NCBI GenBank assembly: GCA_033296705.1
Contig: MU856906.1
Coordinates: forward strand, 60,112 to 124,111
DNA: 64,000 nucleotides
Origin: Chaetomidium leptoderma
Taxonomy: Eukaryota > Ascomycota > Sordariomycetes > Sordariales > Chaetomiaceae
Reading direction: 5' to 3'
The position numbers and the translations under genes were made by a program. Below are positions 22,277-34,700 of the stretch, piece by piece. The notes under the pieces are model-generated. The model saw only the letters and a list, made by a program, of their open reading frames with translations, had not been told where the DNA came from and searched no databases. The stretch's first letter is position 1, and each line of letters begins with the position of its first letter.

Positions 22277-22286
22277 NNNNNNNNNN
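22277..22286. other. Assembly gap (10 N)
   Basis: Ten N in a very G/C-rich, C-homopolymer context. The real gap size is unknown. Confidence 0.99.
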
Positions 22287-22869
22287 TCGCCCCCCCCCCC
22301 ATGAATCTTGTTCTCTCGCTACCGGATTTGCCGAGAAACGCCATGTGCATGAAGTGAATCCTTCAGCGGCACCCAAGCCAAGCCAAGCCCAAAACAACAA
22401 CACACACCACACACACACACCCACACAACATATGCCGTTCAGTGGACCGGGCCAGATTGCCCCGGTCGGAAACATGTTGAAGCTCCGAGGAAGTCGTCGT
22501 CTGTCTCTCGGGGGTGGGGGAACGAACCACGTGAGGACTTTGGACTTCTGTCAGTCTTTCTTCTTAAACCACAACTGAATACGTAGTTAGACTTGTTGGT
22601 CCGTGTGCGACAAGGGTTAACTATCCGTACCTAACCAATTTTCAGAATATGCGTTACAAGACGCCGTGTGAACAGAAGATGGCTTTCTTTTCAAAGTCCA
22701 ACGAGGCGTTGTATCAAGCGCTGACAGGGACAATCCCCCCTTCAGGGGCTCTCGATTGGTTTTGAGATGACAACGACAACCTTGTCCCGAACCATGCCCT
22801 CGGTCTCAGAGCCCAACCAACCCATCGCTCGCAGCCCATCGCGATTGGGCCCTGGGATCGAGGTTTACT

Positions 22870-23165
22870 CCCGAGTCCGAAGCCGCACTTAAAGGGGTGT
22901 TGACTGCCAGTTGGTCTGGTGACCCCAAGTCAGAAATCGCACTCAAATGGGTGTTTACAAGCCGACCATAGTAACGTTGCTAATGGTTTATTTGGGGGTG
23001 ATCCCAAGTCAGAAACCTTCTCAAACAGGGATTACCAAAGTCGCCCACTGGCAAACCACCAATGACTCGGTAACTTGGTGATATCACTCCCAAAGTTAGA
23101 AACCTTCCCAAAAGGGTATTAGCAAGTCGCCCACCAACAACGGCCAATGGTTGGTTGATGATCGA
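22870..23165. repeat. Degenerate tandem array, about 54-86-bp units
   Basis: Four diverged units begin with CCCRAGTC-like sequence at 22870, 22924, 23003 and 23089. Units 2 and 3 share CCCAAGTCAGAAA. Units 3 and 4 share AGAAACCTTC, then a CAAA..GGG..TTA block and AAGTCGCCCAC. Spacings are about 54, 79 and 86 bp. Units 1 and 2 read as related peptides in one frame (PESEAALKG and DPKSEIALKW) before a stop at 22972, so it may be an eroded coding repeat. Confidence 0.7.
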
Positions 23166-24955
23166 TCGAAGCCATGCCGTTCAGCGTGGCAAAGAGGAGA
23201 TACAAGTACAATCAGCCCGGAGCCGGGGCCACAAGCCGGGGGAATCCCCATCCCCGCGCCCCCCGACCTAATAGTTAGTTCATCCCCATAGGGCTGAGTC
23301 CTGAACCATGACCTGATCTGCCAATCTTGCATGGGCTGTATGGGTGGTTCGGCGGGAGCAACAAGCTCTTGTTGCATCGTTACACAGTCAGAGATGCAAG
23401 GTTCTGCTCTGTGCAGTAGTAATAGTAGTGCTGACCGAGCGCAGGTGGCTTGCATAGGAGTGTCAAATCAGCTATTGGGGAAGGGATGAAGGGTGATGTT
23501 CTCCTGGCTTATAAATGTGTGAAACAAGCAACAAGTTGCGAAACCGAGAACGCAGCGCGCCCCGGACCGACCGGAGAAGCCATCGCTCGGCTTTAGAACT
23601 CGGACTCGGCGCTGCTTCGGACTCGCCAAGCCGGCAATGACGCAGTTGCGCTGGATGGTTGGCAAGGCTCACCGCACGGCGCACGCGTCCGGGGGAAGGG
23701 GGGGGGTGGGCAGTGATGATCTCCTGACTGGCGATATGGCGGTACTTGTTAGAAGGGTTCGTCTCTTGCCCGGTCTGAACAAGGAGACGGATATGCATGC
23801 ACTGCGTTTGGGTTTCTGAACCCCTACCCCGTCTGTGTTGCGCGCGGGGTTGCAGTCACGTACTGAATACAGACATACTTACTATGTAGGCAGGGGCGTG
23901 GCGGGAAATCGGTAAGGCTGGTGGTGTCACCGAGTTTTCCGGATGTAACGAAGGAGGCCCATGGCACGGCTCAGATCGCGCTCTCTGCAAGGGCCGACAA
24001 CACGAGGCACGTTGGTCGCGCAGCGTGTACTAGACGGACGGACGAACGCCGGGGCCTGTAACCTGTATGTCTCGGATTGAAGATGGTCTTGGCAATTTCC
24101 CGTCTCGATGAAGAGACACAATGAGTGGAAGTTGTACGAAGTGGTGGTTGTGAGCCAAACGGGGCCATTGGAAGCGGAGAATCGGCGACCCCTCCCATCC
24201 GGACAGTTGGATTGTGTTGTTAACTCCGGCGGGCGGCCGGGAAGAGCACGGGGTTGGGATTGCTGACGAATCCGTTGAAACACGAACCCGGGGAGGTCGG
24301 CTTGTACTGTGTAGCTGTGTCTCAGGAGATGTCATGTTTGTTCAAGACCCTTGCTCGAGCCTTGGTATCGCCCTACAGGGCTGTAGGATTGTGGATAAAC
24401 TTCTGACACGGACATGGCAGACCACCAGAGAGGCAAGCCCGACGACGACGTCCAGTTGCTAAGCTGACTGCGTGGCCTTGGTGTTGCCGGTCTCCGCAGG
24501 GCAGTCTCGGACTGACTCTGCTGCTGGTGGCCATTGGCGCAGCATGGCATGGACAAGGGGTTTGTGTTACTCGTACCGGGTTTCCCGTCTGTGCTGGTTC
24601 AAGTGACGAGTAGTGTGTTAATCGAAAGACTGCCTGTTTAGACAATTGTATCACTGCGGCCCGTCGTCGTAGCGATGCAGGCGGGGAGAGGCGGAGATCA
24701 TGTAACCACGGAGAACGATGTTGGCGTGATTGGTAAACTGGAGCGATCATGCCGTCATGCCGTCATGCCCTGGGGCGACGCGCTGGGTATTCCGCACCAC
24801 TGATCTGTCACGGAGCTGTTGTGTTGCTGTCGCAGTCGGTGTGGGGTCTCGGCCCCGCCAATGCAAGCACTTTGCAGATGGTTGCAGATGGACGTTCGTG
24901 TCGGGCGAGTTAGGCCATGGTCGGCTCGGCTGTATGTAGGGTTCAAGTTGGCGTG

Positions 24956-24985
24956 AGCGGCAGCGGCAGCGGCAGCGGCAGCGAG
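24956..24985. repeat. (GGCAGC)n hexamer microsatellite
   Basis: About four and a half copies of AGCGGC. Confidence 0.85.
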
Positions 24986-27900
24986 CGAATGAACAACGTC
25001 GCGCAGATTGACGGCGGCGGGTGTGGACTGTACTGTCTGGGGACTGTGTAGTGGGAGGGGAGACGCGGCGATTGATCCGTCTTCCACGGGAAAATCGCCC
25101 ACCGGTCTTGGGGGAGTTGTTGTTTCTCAAAGGGGCTTTGTGTTTGTCACTTGATGCACCCTTGATGCAGCTTTGCGGCGTCGAGCGTGCGGAGAAACGA
25201 CAGTCTGCCACGAATCTCTCCTACGTCTTCGGACCGAAGGTGCGGACCGTTGGCGTGCGTGTGGTGGATTGCGTGAGGAAAGTCGGTTTATTCGGTTTGT
25301 TTGTGGGCGGTCGACTGTCCGCGGGCTAAGACACCAGATCCACCGACCGAGCATCGATGAGGGTTCCCCGTGGCCATAAAAGCACATCAACAAGTCGACT
25401 TTTGACTTCGGTTTCGCGAATTGCGGCCGAGCGCCGGTTGTGGCGCCCCGGGCCCGAGATCAGGCTCGGAACCGGAACCGGGGGAAGCAGAGACGATGAT
25501 TTTACTGAAGTAGTTAGCTCGAGGTTAGCTCGAGTTCGATCGCTGCGGGCACCGCAACTCGAACGGGTCCCCCGGCCAGCAGGTCAGGCCCCGGATCGGG
25601 CCCAATCGGAACAATTACAACCCCACGCCATGTTTGAGCCATGTTCGTCTCGGCAAGCCACTTGCGGCCCCCAACACGCTTACCTTGGCCGCGGGATTTT
25701 CGGAAGGCATGATCCCTGTCCGTTGTCTTTGCACCTTCCCTGTGGGTGTTTGCTACGTGGGGATTCTGTTTGATGATTGATCGTGTTGGGAAGCCACTTC
25801 GCGTGGGATGCGCAATTTTTTATTGACCATGGGTCGATGGTCTGTCTGTCTCTGCTGCCGTCTCTGCTGCCGTGATACGCGCGCTTGATTTGAGCACACC
25901 GGCGTCATCGACACTAGCGCCATGCGTCAATCTGCGCGTTTGGCGTCTGATGGTGTGTGATTCAGCTGCAAATGGACTCGGGAGCTCACCCAAAACAACC
26001 ACCATTGGACTTGTTAGCCGCCAGAATGCAGCCACCACATGGTGCATGGGGAGACCAGCGCACCCTCTTGACACCACCTGCATCATTTCTACAGGCGCCG
26101 TGCAGAAAGAGAAGGGGGGGAGAAGGAGAGAAGAGTGAGAGGGTTAGAGGGTGTTGTTCGAGTCGACGAGACGAGACGAGACGAGAGAGGCGGGGGGTTT
26201 CCATGGTGAATGAATTGCGGGTGACAAACGGCTGCTGCGGGTTCCGGTTGTCGAGCATTCGGCATCCGCGATGCTTCATCTAACTAGCAGTCTAGCACTG
26301 CCATCGAGTCCACGGCGTACGTCTGTTTCTGAGACAGATTGGCGCAGGCGCCGTGCCGCCATGATCCCAAGATTGAGATTTGGGTTCTCACGGCTCGCAA
26401 AAGGTTCCCATTTGCCGCGCGTGGTGAGTCCGATCCTCCAAGATCTGCTTCCGATCAAAACTCGGGTTGGGATGGTTCAGGGAGATTGCCATCAGGCAGC
26501 AGAATAAAACAACGCTAAACTCCAACGGCTGTGGCGCCCCTGACACCCGGACCAGCCCTGTCCCAAATATGGGCTGAGGCTCACACGGGGCAGACCCCGC
26601 CCAAAAGAACCTGTTTAGTTCAGCCACACCCCCTCGGCTTCGTAGCCGACGCCCCTGGCTCGTGCATCGATAGGTAGTTGGGTACGAATATGTGATGCGA
26701 GATTCTACTACGAATATTCGGTACCTAGGTAGGTAAGGTATTCCGGACATACGCAGTGAGATAGACTCGGGGTATTGGATGCCCCAGGGGTAGGTATTGT
26801 GGCTTGTTTGTCGAAATCGAACATTGGATGTTCCGTTTTGTCAGCAAAACCTCTTGTTTCTCGTCTTACCTACCTAAGGCTTGCGCGTTTTCCCACTTTA
26901 GCGCAAACTGGGGTGTACCCGGGAGCGCGGTTGGGGGGGCCGCGCTGCAACCTTCCCACCGTGATGGTCCAGTGGCTTGTGGACCTTTTGAGTTTTAGGG
27001 GGGACCGATTCACGGCGGAGTTCTTGTGCTGGCCTTGTTTAGCGTCGGCGGCGACTGAAAAAAGACGGTTTTTTTTTTGGACTCTGACAAAGAAAATGAC
27101 AAGAAATAGGTCCCATGTGTGGGAGTGTCCAAATAAATAACTTTTTTTTGCATCAGTTTAGTCTTGACGCTCGGCAGCCCCTGGCTGACCTGCGTATTCC
27201 GATGATGCCGCGGGGGAAGAGGGACAGTATGAGTGTTTTGGACGAGGTACCTCCTTGGTGGTTAGGTACTTACCTTAGTTATGTATTTAGCGGATCGGGT
27301 CGAGACGACACCCTCTTTTCCAACACACACATGCGCTTCGCCAATCCGGCACTTCCGCCATGAATGGAGATTTCGGTTCATCTGAGCTTTTAATCATCAA
27401 GCACCAGGTAATAAACGGTGCTTGCTGCGCTCTTTCATGTGTGCACCTCAAGGTTCACTTGAGCTACACGTGCTCGAACTTGGCCCCCAATATGCAAATA
27501 ACCTATCCCGGGAGGAGCAATAAACCACCATGACAAGCGCCGGCGCTACGGGAGGCATGTCAGACACAACTCGTCGAGTCATTGGGCCCCCTTTGCGGGT
27601 TTGGCGGGGGCAGGTAATGACGACTCAGCGATGTATAATCGCTTGTTGACTGTGTGTCTCGAGAGACCAATTTCAAGCGTTTCCTCGTTGGGCAGGTGAA
27701 GCGTTTGGTGCTAGCCTCGCCTATTTTAGTGCAATGGACATGGAGCTCGTGGAGATGGGTGAGATCTGCGACCCCCCAACGGACGGACCCAAGAGTCAAG
27801 ACCGACAAAGTGCCGTCAACCAGCTGATCCCGGACTGCGCTCCGTAGCCAAACGAAACGCCGCCCGAGCGTGGCCGGGGCTGCGTCGCTGCACTCTTTTG

Positions 27901-27950
27901 CGAAACTGCGAAACTGCGAAACGGTGATGCGCTAGTGCGCTAGTGCGAAG
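27901..27950. repeat. Two adjacent 8-mer repeats
   Basis: CGAAACTG occurs nearly three times (27901-27922), followed at once by TGCGCTAG twice plus a partial copy. Confidence 0.8.
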
Positions 27951-28256
27951 TGACATGGAAACTGCGAAGGATGCCGCAGTTGTAGTTGCAGTCGCAGTTG
28001 CAGTCTCAGTCGTCGTCGTAGTCGCAAGTCACTCAGGAGACAGTTATCCGAGACAGGCGGTGGTGGTGGGTGGAAACTGGAAAAAGTGCCGCACAAGAGC
28101 AGAGTCTGGCACGCGCTGTGCCGGACCCTGACAGCTGCCGTGGGCTTCCAGAAGCATTAGAGAAAAACGCTGACGACGACGCGACCGCAACATCAAGGGG
28201 CCAGCGTTGCAGAGGATGGCGCCTTGGCATCCATTTACATTACCCATCAAGGTGGG

Positions 28257-28297
28257 CGAGCACGGAGCACGGAGCAATGAGCACTGAGCACTGAGCG
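28257..28297. repeat. GAGCACG/GAGCACT heptamer repeat
   Basis: Five to six imperfect copies of GAGCACNG-type units in a row. Confidence 0.75.
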
Positions 28298-30297
28298 CCG
28301 TCGTCGTGTTTTCGGATAGGATTCGGCTGCGTCGCTTGTTTTCTCGTTTTGGCCTCATCCCAAGTCTCAGCGCGCGCGAAACGTCCGTCCCGGAAAGAGC
28401 CTTGCAACAAGTGGTGGCCTAGCTGCGCCTACCGGCTGGGCTGTCGAGAGACGCGCGGGGCCTCGTTTGTGAGGCCGCGTTGTGGTTGGTGCTTGCTTGC
28501 CGCCAGGGCCCGTGCGTGCTCTGGCCTGAGGCCAAGTCGATTGGCCGGGGCGATAAGATCGGTTATGGAGTTAGGCGGGAAAGAGCAACCCGACGACAGG
28601 GTTCCCGATCCTATGTACAAACGCGCCAATCTGTCAATCTGGCAATGTCCTTTCTCATCTCCAATTGTTTGCCCCCCGCTCCCAGCAAGTTTTCTGCCCA
28701 CCTCCAACCTCTTCGGGGCCCCTCGGCCCCCCGCCGCCGACCAAAGCAAAATCATGGGGAAATCATGGGAACATCATGCGCTGATTTCGAGCCGTAAGCC
28801 GGAACCCAATCTGATAAGAAGATACTCGAAAGCACCGCAAAGAGAAACCGCGTCCCTCGTCCGCTTTCACGGTTTGTTGAATGTTTTGCGTCGACCGCCC
28901 CCCGTTTGCTCACCAACCCCCCTGCCGTCCTTTGATCCTGCCCCGTTAACTATCCGGCTACCTTTCCCTGGGACTCGCGCTCCCTGTCCACCCCTGTCCC
29001 GAGAAGTCGGGGAGTGCTGCAGGTTCTCGAGAGACAGGAAGAAGAAGCAACGGTGTGAGCAAACGCCAGCCGCGCAGAAACGAGCAAACAGCCGCGAGGA
29101 GTCGACTGCCCGACGCCGGCGACAGGCTAGTTTTGCGCGTCTATCGAGGACGTATGTAACTACTACTCGTACGGAATACTCGCCACGGCTTACCGCAGAC
29201 CTTCGGAAAACGGCCGTGAGCCGCGCCATGTGTGGTCAAGGTGCAACACTGGGGCATGGGTCGAGGTGGCACGCAGGCTCCTTACCGCTTCTGCCACAAC
29301 GCCTGTCCCGAGCGGCCCTGTTCGGCCACGGCACATTTGACTTCACTGTTCCAAAGCACGGCGGGCGGCACAGTTGTCCACAGGCGAGCAAGAGAAATGC
29401 TGGAGCCTAAGAGCAGCCACGGTCGTTTCGCCCCCGCCGCTCCGCCGGCCACGCTCATGTTGCCCCTGCTCGGGCAAGGCCCAATCAGCCAGTGCTGCGC
29501 AGCTTCACCACAAGACAGAACCCCAAAGGGGAAGTCCCCCGAAAACAGCACAGAGGACGCATTGTATTTCCAGTACCCACCACCTCGTTGTGTACTGTGT
29601 GCTATGTATGTAGGGCACCGGTTCTTCTGTCAGTGCGACTGTTCAAGGTCCAACCATCTGCCGTCTCCGGAAGAGTGCTGCTCCGTACTCCCCGGTAAGG
29701 CCGTTGACAACGCCCAAAACAAAACCATGCCTCTCCGCCGCCTTGGGGTAAGGGAAAGGGATGGAAGGGGGGCGTGGGCTTTACCCCTGTCAGTTGTCCT
29801 GGGACACCCCCCGTGCACGCCCAGCCCACGTCCCTGGTCCCGTACCACCCCTGCCGTGGGCCTTCTCTTCCCTCGCTGTCCACTTACATGCATGTTCCTT
29901 GCCGGCCATACACACTCTATTTCACCCCGGCTAACGGTGCTATTGCCCTGGCCGGGGTCCCCCCCCCCTCCCGTTGCACCCACGGCACCACCATGGCATT
30001 GTGGGGGGATGTACCGCCTCTCTCAACTTATAAGCTTAGCTCGTCCAGGCCCTTCTCCACGACCTTTGAGGCTGAGGTGCATCTCGAATTTCAAGCTACC
30101 CCAAAGATAGATCTACGGCGTCGTGGAAATCTTGCTACCTGGCCACCGCCTCCAGAAAGGCCCATCGACAACCTTCTCTCATATAAGTCCTCGCGCGCCT
30201 TCATCAGCGACATCGATCAACATAGCTCAACGGTCAACGTATGTACCTGTCTTTGTTCAAGTCATCCCCCGCCTGTCCTACATACTATATATCCAAG

Positions 30298-31767
30298 ATG
30301 GACCCGACCTACTCAAGCCAAGGCTTCGCCGACTCTTACTCACGCACACCCAGATCGAGAGCCGATAGCGGATTGTCAACGACAGAAGGCCTGCTACAGA
30401 ACTTGCATCTTGCCGAGTCGACATCATTCGAAACCGGGTCCTATACCAGCAGCAGACCTCCATCCTCCCGGGGGTTAGCCTCGCCCGCATACTTAAGTCC
30501 GAGCCTGTCCCACTCGCCGGGCTACCTGTCCACCCCTCTTCCTCAACACCAAATATCCTTCCCACCTCTGTCATCCGAAGCAGTGGTTTCCGACGCAGAG
30601 TGGTTCGAGACGGAGCAATCGCAAGCCCAAGGCGCACCTCTTCTCAGGTTACAACCTGCACACGACCGGCTCGGAGCGCCATCATCATCCCCCCCATTAA
30701 CATCGATCGAGACAGACGCAATGAGGTACGACTCTCGCCTGGCCCTCTGGCATATCCCCCACACAGATACTGACCCCCAAACCAGTACCGTCGCCGTTTC
30801 GTACGACCCGTCGTTCAACATGGGTGCCCGATCATCCTTCACCTGGCCAGGTACAACCCCCCGCCCCCCCCCCGCCCCGCGTCTTTTCCTGTTTTCACCC
30901 TTGGTATGCGTTCGGTGCTTACTGGAATAGTGATGGATTCAGGGAGCAGCCTCATGCCCCCAGACCTCAGCCACTACGGGTCGGATGCCAGCCTTACCCC
31001 GCCTAGCGGATCACGATCTGTTACGGCAAGCCCTCCGAGGACGAGTCTTACTGCGGAACAGCGGGAATTGAAGCGGCAACGAGACCAAGCCCGGCACAGC
31101 TCCAAGATACATGCTCGCGGTCGGAGGGCAGACAGCGCTTCTTCCTCAGTCTATTCGCCCCCTGTTAGTTTGGCCGACATCACGACGAGTGCTTCGAGCA
31201 TGTCCGTGTACACGACGGCACCGTCTCAGATCTCGCTGCTCGCCGAGCCTGCGGCACCGCACTACCTGCCGCCCTTTTCACCGCCGCTCCAGGACCAGAA
31301 CCAGGCGAACATGTTCGCCAATTCTTACCCTGCACAGTCTTACATGGCCGACTACGGCTACCCGCCATCGTCGGCCCCGAGCCTGCCGTCGCATTATGGG
31401 TACGTCTCCGCTCGCGCCATTGGAGCTGCAGCAGAACCTAGAGACTAACGCTTGACCGAATAGCAGGCCACTCGTGCCAGACCCGAACCTTGGGATGTAT
31501 CCGGTGCCGCCAATCATCTCCCCAGGGCCGCCGGATGCAAACGGCCAAGTCAGAGTGGTGCACAGCCGGCCGAAGCCGCAGTGTTGGGAGCATGGGTGCA
31601 ACGGGCGGCAGTTTTCGACCTTCAGCAACCTCCTCAGACACCAGCGGGAAAAGTCGGGGCAGGCGACGAAAGCATCGTGCCCAAACTGCTTCGCCGAATT
31701 CACACGGACGACAGCCAGGAACGGTCACCTGTTACACGACAAGTGCAAAAAAAAGGGTTCCAACTAA
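30298..31767 (+). CDS. C2H2-type zinc-finger transcription factor
   Basis: Probable DNA-binding regulator; target unknown. Three exons: 30298-30850, 30943-31399 and 31464-31767; introns of 92 and 64 nt; 437 aa. The first 370 residues are Ser/Pro/Thr-rich and probably disordered, with MPPDLSHYGSDASLTPPS after intron 1 and a basic segment ELKRQRDQARHSSK. The C-terminus holds a finger pair: CWEHGC (C377, C382) with FSTFSNLLRH (H396), then CPNC (C409, C412) with FTRTTARNGHLLHDKC (H425, H428, C431). The second His of finger 1 is not obvious. Intron 2 ends in a TAGCAG tandem acceptor, so one Arg (after Gly) may be included or skipped. An in-frame ATG at 30241 would add 19 residues. However, GTATGT at 30239 and AAG before 30298 could instead mark a 5' UTR intron. 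Long non-coding flanks on both sides are typical of a regulatory gene. Confidence 0.85.
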
Positions 31768-34700
31768 ACCGGCGGGCGGGGGGTGGTGGCACTCGAAAGA
31801 CATCTCGATGAATCACCACACACCAAGCAGGACCGTGGACTCGAGCCGACTCCGACACCCACTTCAGCAACTAATTTTCTTCGTCTCTTCTCTTCTTCAG
31901 CACACTGTACAAATTTGAGCATGGGGGTGTATTTAACTATGTTTGGGGACCTGTTGCTAGACTTGTTTTCTTTGGGTTTTTTATGGTGGCTCGACATCGG
32001 GGCTTCAGTCACATCATCGGGAGAAAGGGAAATACCAGGCAGGATAGGCACATGTGGGCGAAAATCGCCGTTCGTTATATTTCCTTCGCTTATATACCAT
32101 AGCGGTCATGACTGGGCATTGGGAGGGCGGGCAGGATAGGATAAATCTTATGTTACTGTTAGTACCTAAATTCTTTATTGACGCCTCTTACGGCGATATC
32201 TACATCACAGCGCACCAAGATGGTGGGATCCGACGTGATCAAAATCCTCAACAAATGCCCACCAAAAACTTTAGCTTAGATCCTTCCCAAGAGACAGCGA
32301 CCGACCCTGCCAGTGCTTGATCGCAGGGAAGATGCGGAAGGAACAGATCTCAGTCCCTTCCCGCACTCTCCGAACCCCACACCGCTGCCGGTTCAAGTTC
32401 CCCAGAGCCAGGGCCTCATCCTTCCCGTCCCACTCTGGTTCTGGCGGCAATTCCAAGTCCTACTGTGAAGACGGAACTTATCTCAAGTTGCCCAACAACC
32501 TGGAAAACACCCGACCTTCTCCATGCCACTCCTGTCCCCGCCAGCCACCCCCTGACCCTCATGAAATGCCCAGCAGACAGACACACTTCCAGATGACCAA
32601 TCCCGGGTCGGGGGATCAATCCTATCAACCTGGAAGACAGCCTTCCGTGCGCACAGAGGGCAAACTCGCCCAATTGCCGGCCAAGGTCCACCGCCAGCTC
32701 GACCTGAAGCCCTCGGAAGGATGCTGGGCTGTTTGTTGGTCCGCCACGGCACTGCCGTTCACTTACACGGGAACCGCAGCTGCATTGGCACTGCGGGTGC
32801 CTGGTGTTCAGGTGGTGACGGGAGTGTTGCTTTGCTTTCTGGGCGGCCATTGGTAGTCTAGCCCCCCATGCAGAGCTTGTATCCAGACACCAGGCGCTTA
32901 TGACGCACGCCCGGCCAACAACCACGGCCATACAGAAATTAGTTACAACCGCGACAACAACCACACCACACAGAGACGGGGCATCTCGCGTTCAACGGCA
33001 AGCTTACGATGTTGTCTGGTTTGTCCGTTTGCCAATGTCCCCCCGCTGCAGACACGCACGCAGCGAGACGACACGCAAGCCGCCCGCTCGGACTCCGGCC
33101 CGCAGCTCTCGTCCGTCGCCACGGGGAGATCCCTAACTAGTCCTCCCTGGAGACGTCAACTTACAAGGTTCTCTCAGCGCACACCCCTCCGTCCACGAGA
33201 ACAGAACACTGACAAAGCCTACCGGAACCGGAAGGTTGTCATGGCCCGGTCTGGGCGGCAGGGCAGGGCACCGCCATCACGTTTTGCGGGGGTGATATCG
33301 CCCCGAAAGCTGTGAAGACCAAGACCGCCGTTGTTTCCATGCAGGGGGCGTCATACTAGCAGCAGCGACGTCACTTCGGCCCCCGCGCCATCTCAATCTC
33401 TGACGATAACCCATTCTCACCGACTATTTCGAGCAGGGTGGCATAGCCCATCAAGGTCATGTGGAGGCATGGATGCCGGTGGCGAGCCGGGGGCTGCAAG
33501 GACAGCGAGCCAAGGGCTTGCCATCGTCGCGTGTGGTTGACGATTGTCAATGAGGAGCGGCCGAAGAGACTAGATTCGAAAACGCCTTATTGAGTGAGGC
33601 TCATGGGGAGCCGCATGGTCGGGGTACGTCGCATTCACCAATAGCGGTTGAGAGAATGCTGTTGACTGAAATCCGGCATCGAATCCTCGGAACATTATGT
33701 TTCAACGCATTCGCTTCATCTCACCATCCACAGATCACGGCTTGAAACTTCTGCAAGGTAGCCCCCGTGTGCGGTGCGGACAGACACAGCCTCTCCTGAA
33801 ATAGAATGTCTTGGCCGAGACACCCGAGCGTCGGGTCGGGCCCACACTCGATGCTACAGAATACCCACAGCCTGACCACACGGTTGCGACGCCGTCCCTT
33901 CGATTGAATGTAGCGCCCCCCAACCACCTCCTCATCACCGAACGGACCAAGGTGTTGGGCCGGCGCGCCGCCGTATCGGCGACTGTCGGGCGCCAGGGCC
34001 CCGGTTCAACACACGGACTAGCCCCAACGCGCAATGCCGAAGCCCCCTCCCCCGACCAACGGTCTCTGCGGCACAGCCGTTGATGATGCGATGGTTGAAA
34101 TCACACCATCAAAACCTTTCTCGAATCCCATATCGCGGGGTTCCCGGGGGAAAGGGGCGGCACGGGCGGTGGAGGAAAAAAAGTTGATCCTGATCTCGTC
34201 GTTCAGAAACCTGAAATCTCAGGAGCGGCCCCCAACCTCTTGGAAATTGCTGGAGTGGCCGAGACATGAACATGAACGGGCCCCTCCACGGCCCCCCGGT
34301 CTTCGCGGACGCGCTCGGTCGATATTGCGGAGGGCATCCCGCCGGGCCGTGGCGGCTTGCCCCGGCATTCCAGTCGCCGATCTCATTCGCCGGGCACCAT
34401 CCCACGACAGGGTGGACCGCTGCTGGTGCGGATCGGGCCTAGGTCCGAGTGGGTGCGAAACCATGTCCAGGGAACGGACCTGGACCCTATTCCGTGCAAG
34501 AACTTGACCGGTTTTTCTTCATGGAAGTCTTTGCGCACTTGCTCCGTCTCCAACCAGCAACCCGCAGCCTCGAATGTGCACACCCCGATAGAAGTATTTT
34601 CTCGGGGAACGGAGACACTGTTCAGCCGTTTCTCCAGGGCGCGCGTTGTGGTTGGCTCTTGGGCCAGGGTTGTAACCACCCCCTCCTGGTAAGAACTAGG

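Larger units (their letters stand above)
19144..30297. other. 11-kb gene-poor region upstream of the C2H2 factor
   Basis: No gene I can support. Open frames exist, the longest about 350 and 290 codons at 28.3-30.1 kb. They overlap each other and the opposite strand, are rich in Pro/Ser/Arg, have no known motif and lack splice partners. The region has several microsatellites, a 10-N gap (22277-22286) and a degenerate tandem array (22870-23165). The last 2 kb before the ATG at 30298 are CT/AC-rich, as fungal leaders often are. Confidence 0.55.

Noticed and set aside
26700..26740. Palindromic TACCTAGGTA-type motif as a regulatory site
   Set aside because: Motifs of this kind are scattered in gene-poor DNA here and no gene lies near enough to assign a function.
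28349..30110. Two long plus-strand open frames (353 and 292 codons) before the C2H2 factor
   Set aside because: They overlap in different frames, are rich in Pro/Ser/Arg/Cys with no domain, and lie in GC-rich leader-like DNA where long chance frames are common.
32384..32405. GGTTCAAGTTCCC tRNA B-box-like sequence
   Set aside because: No A box or acceptor-stem pairing at the right distance.
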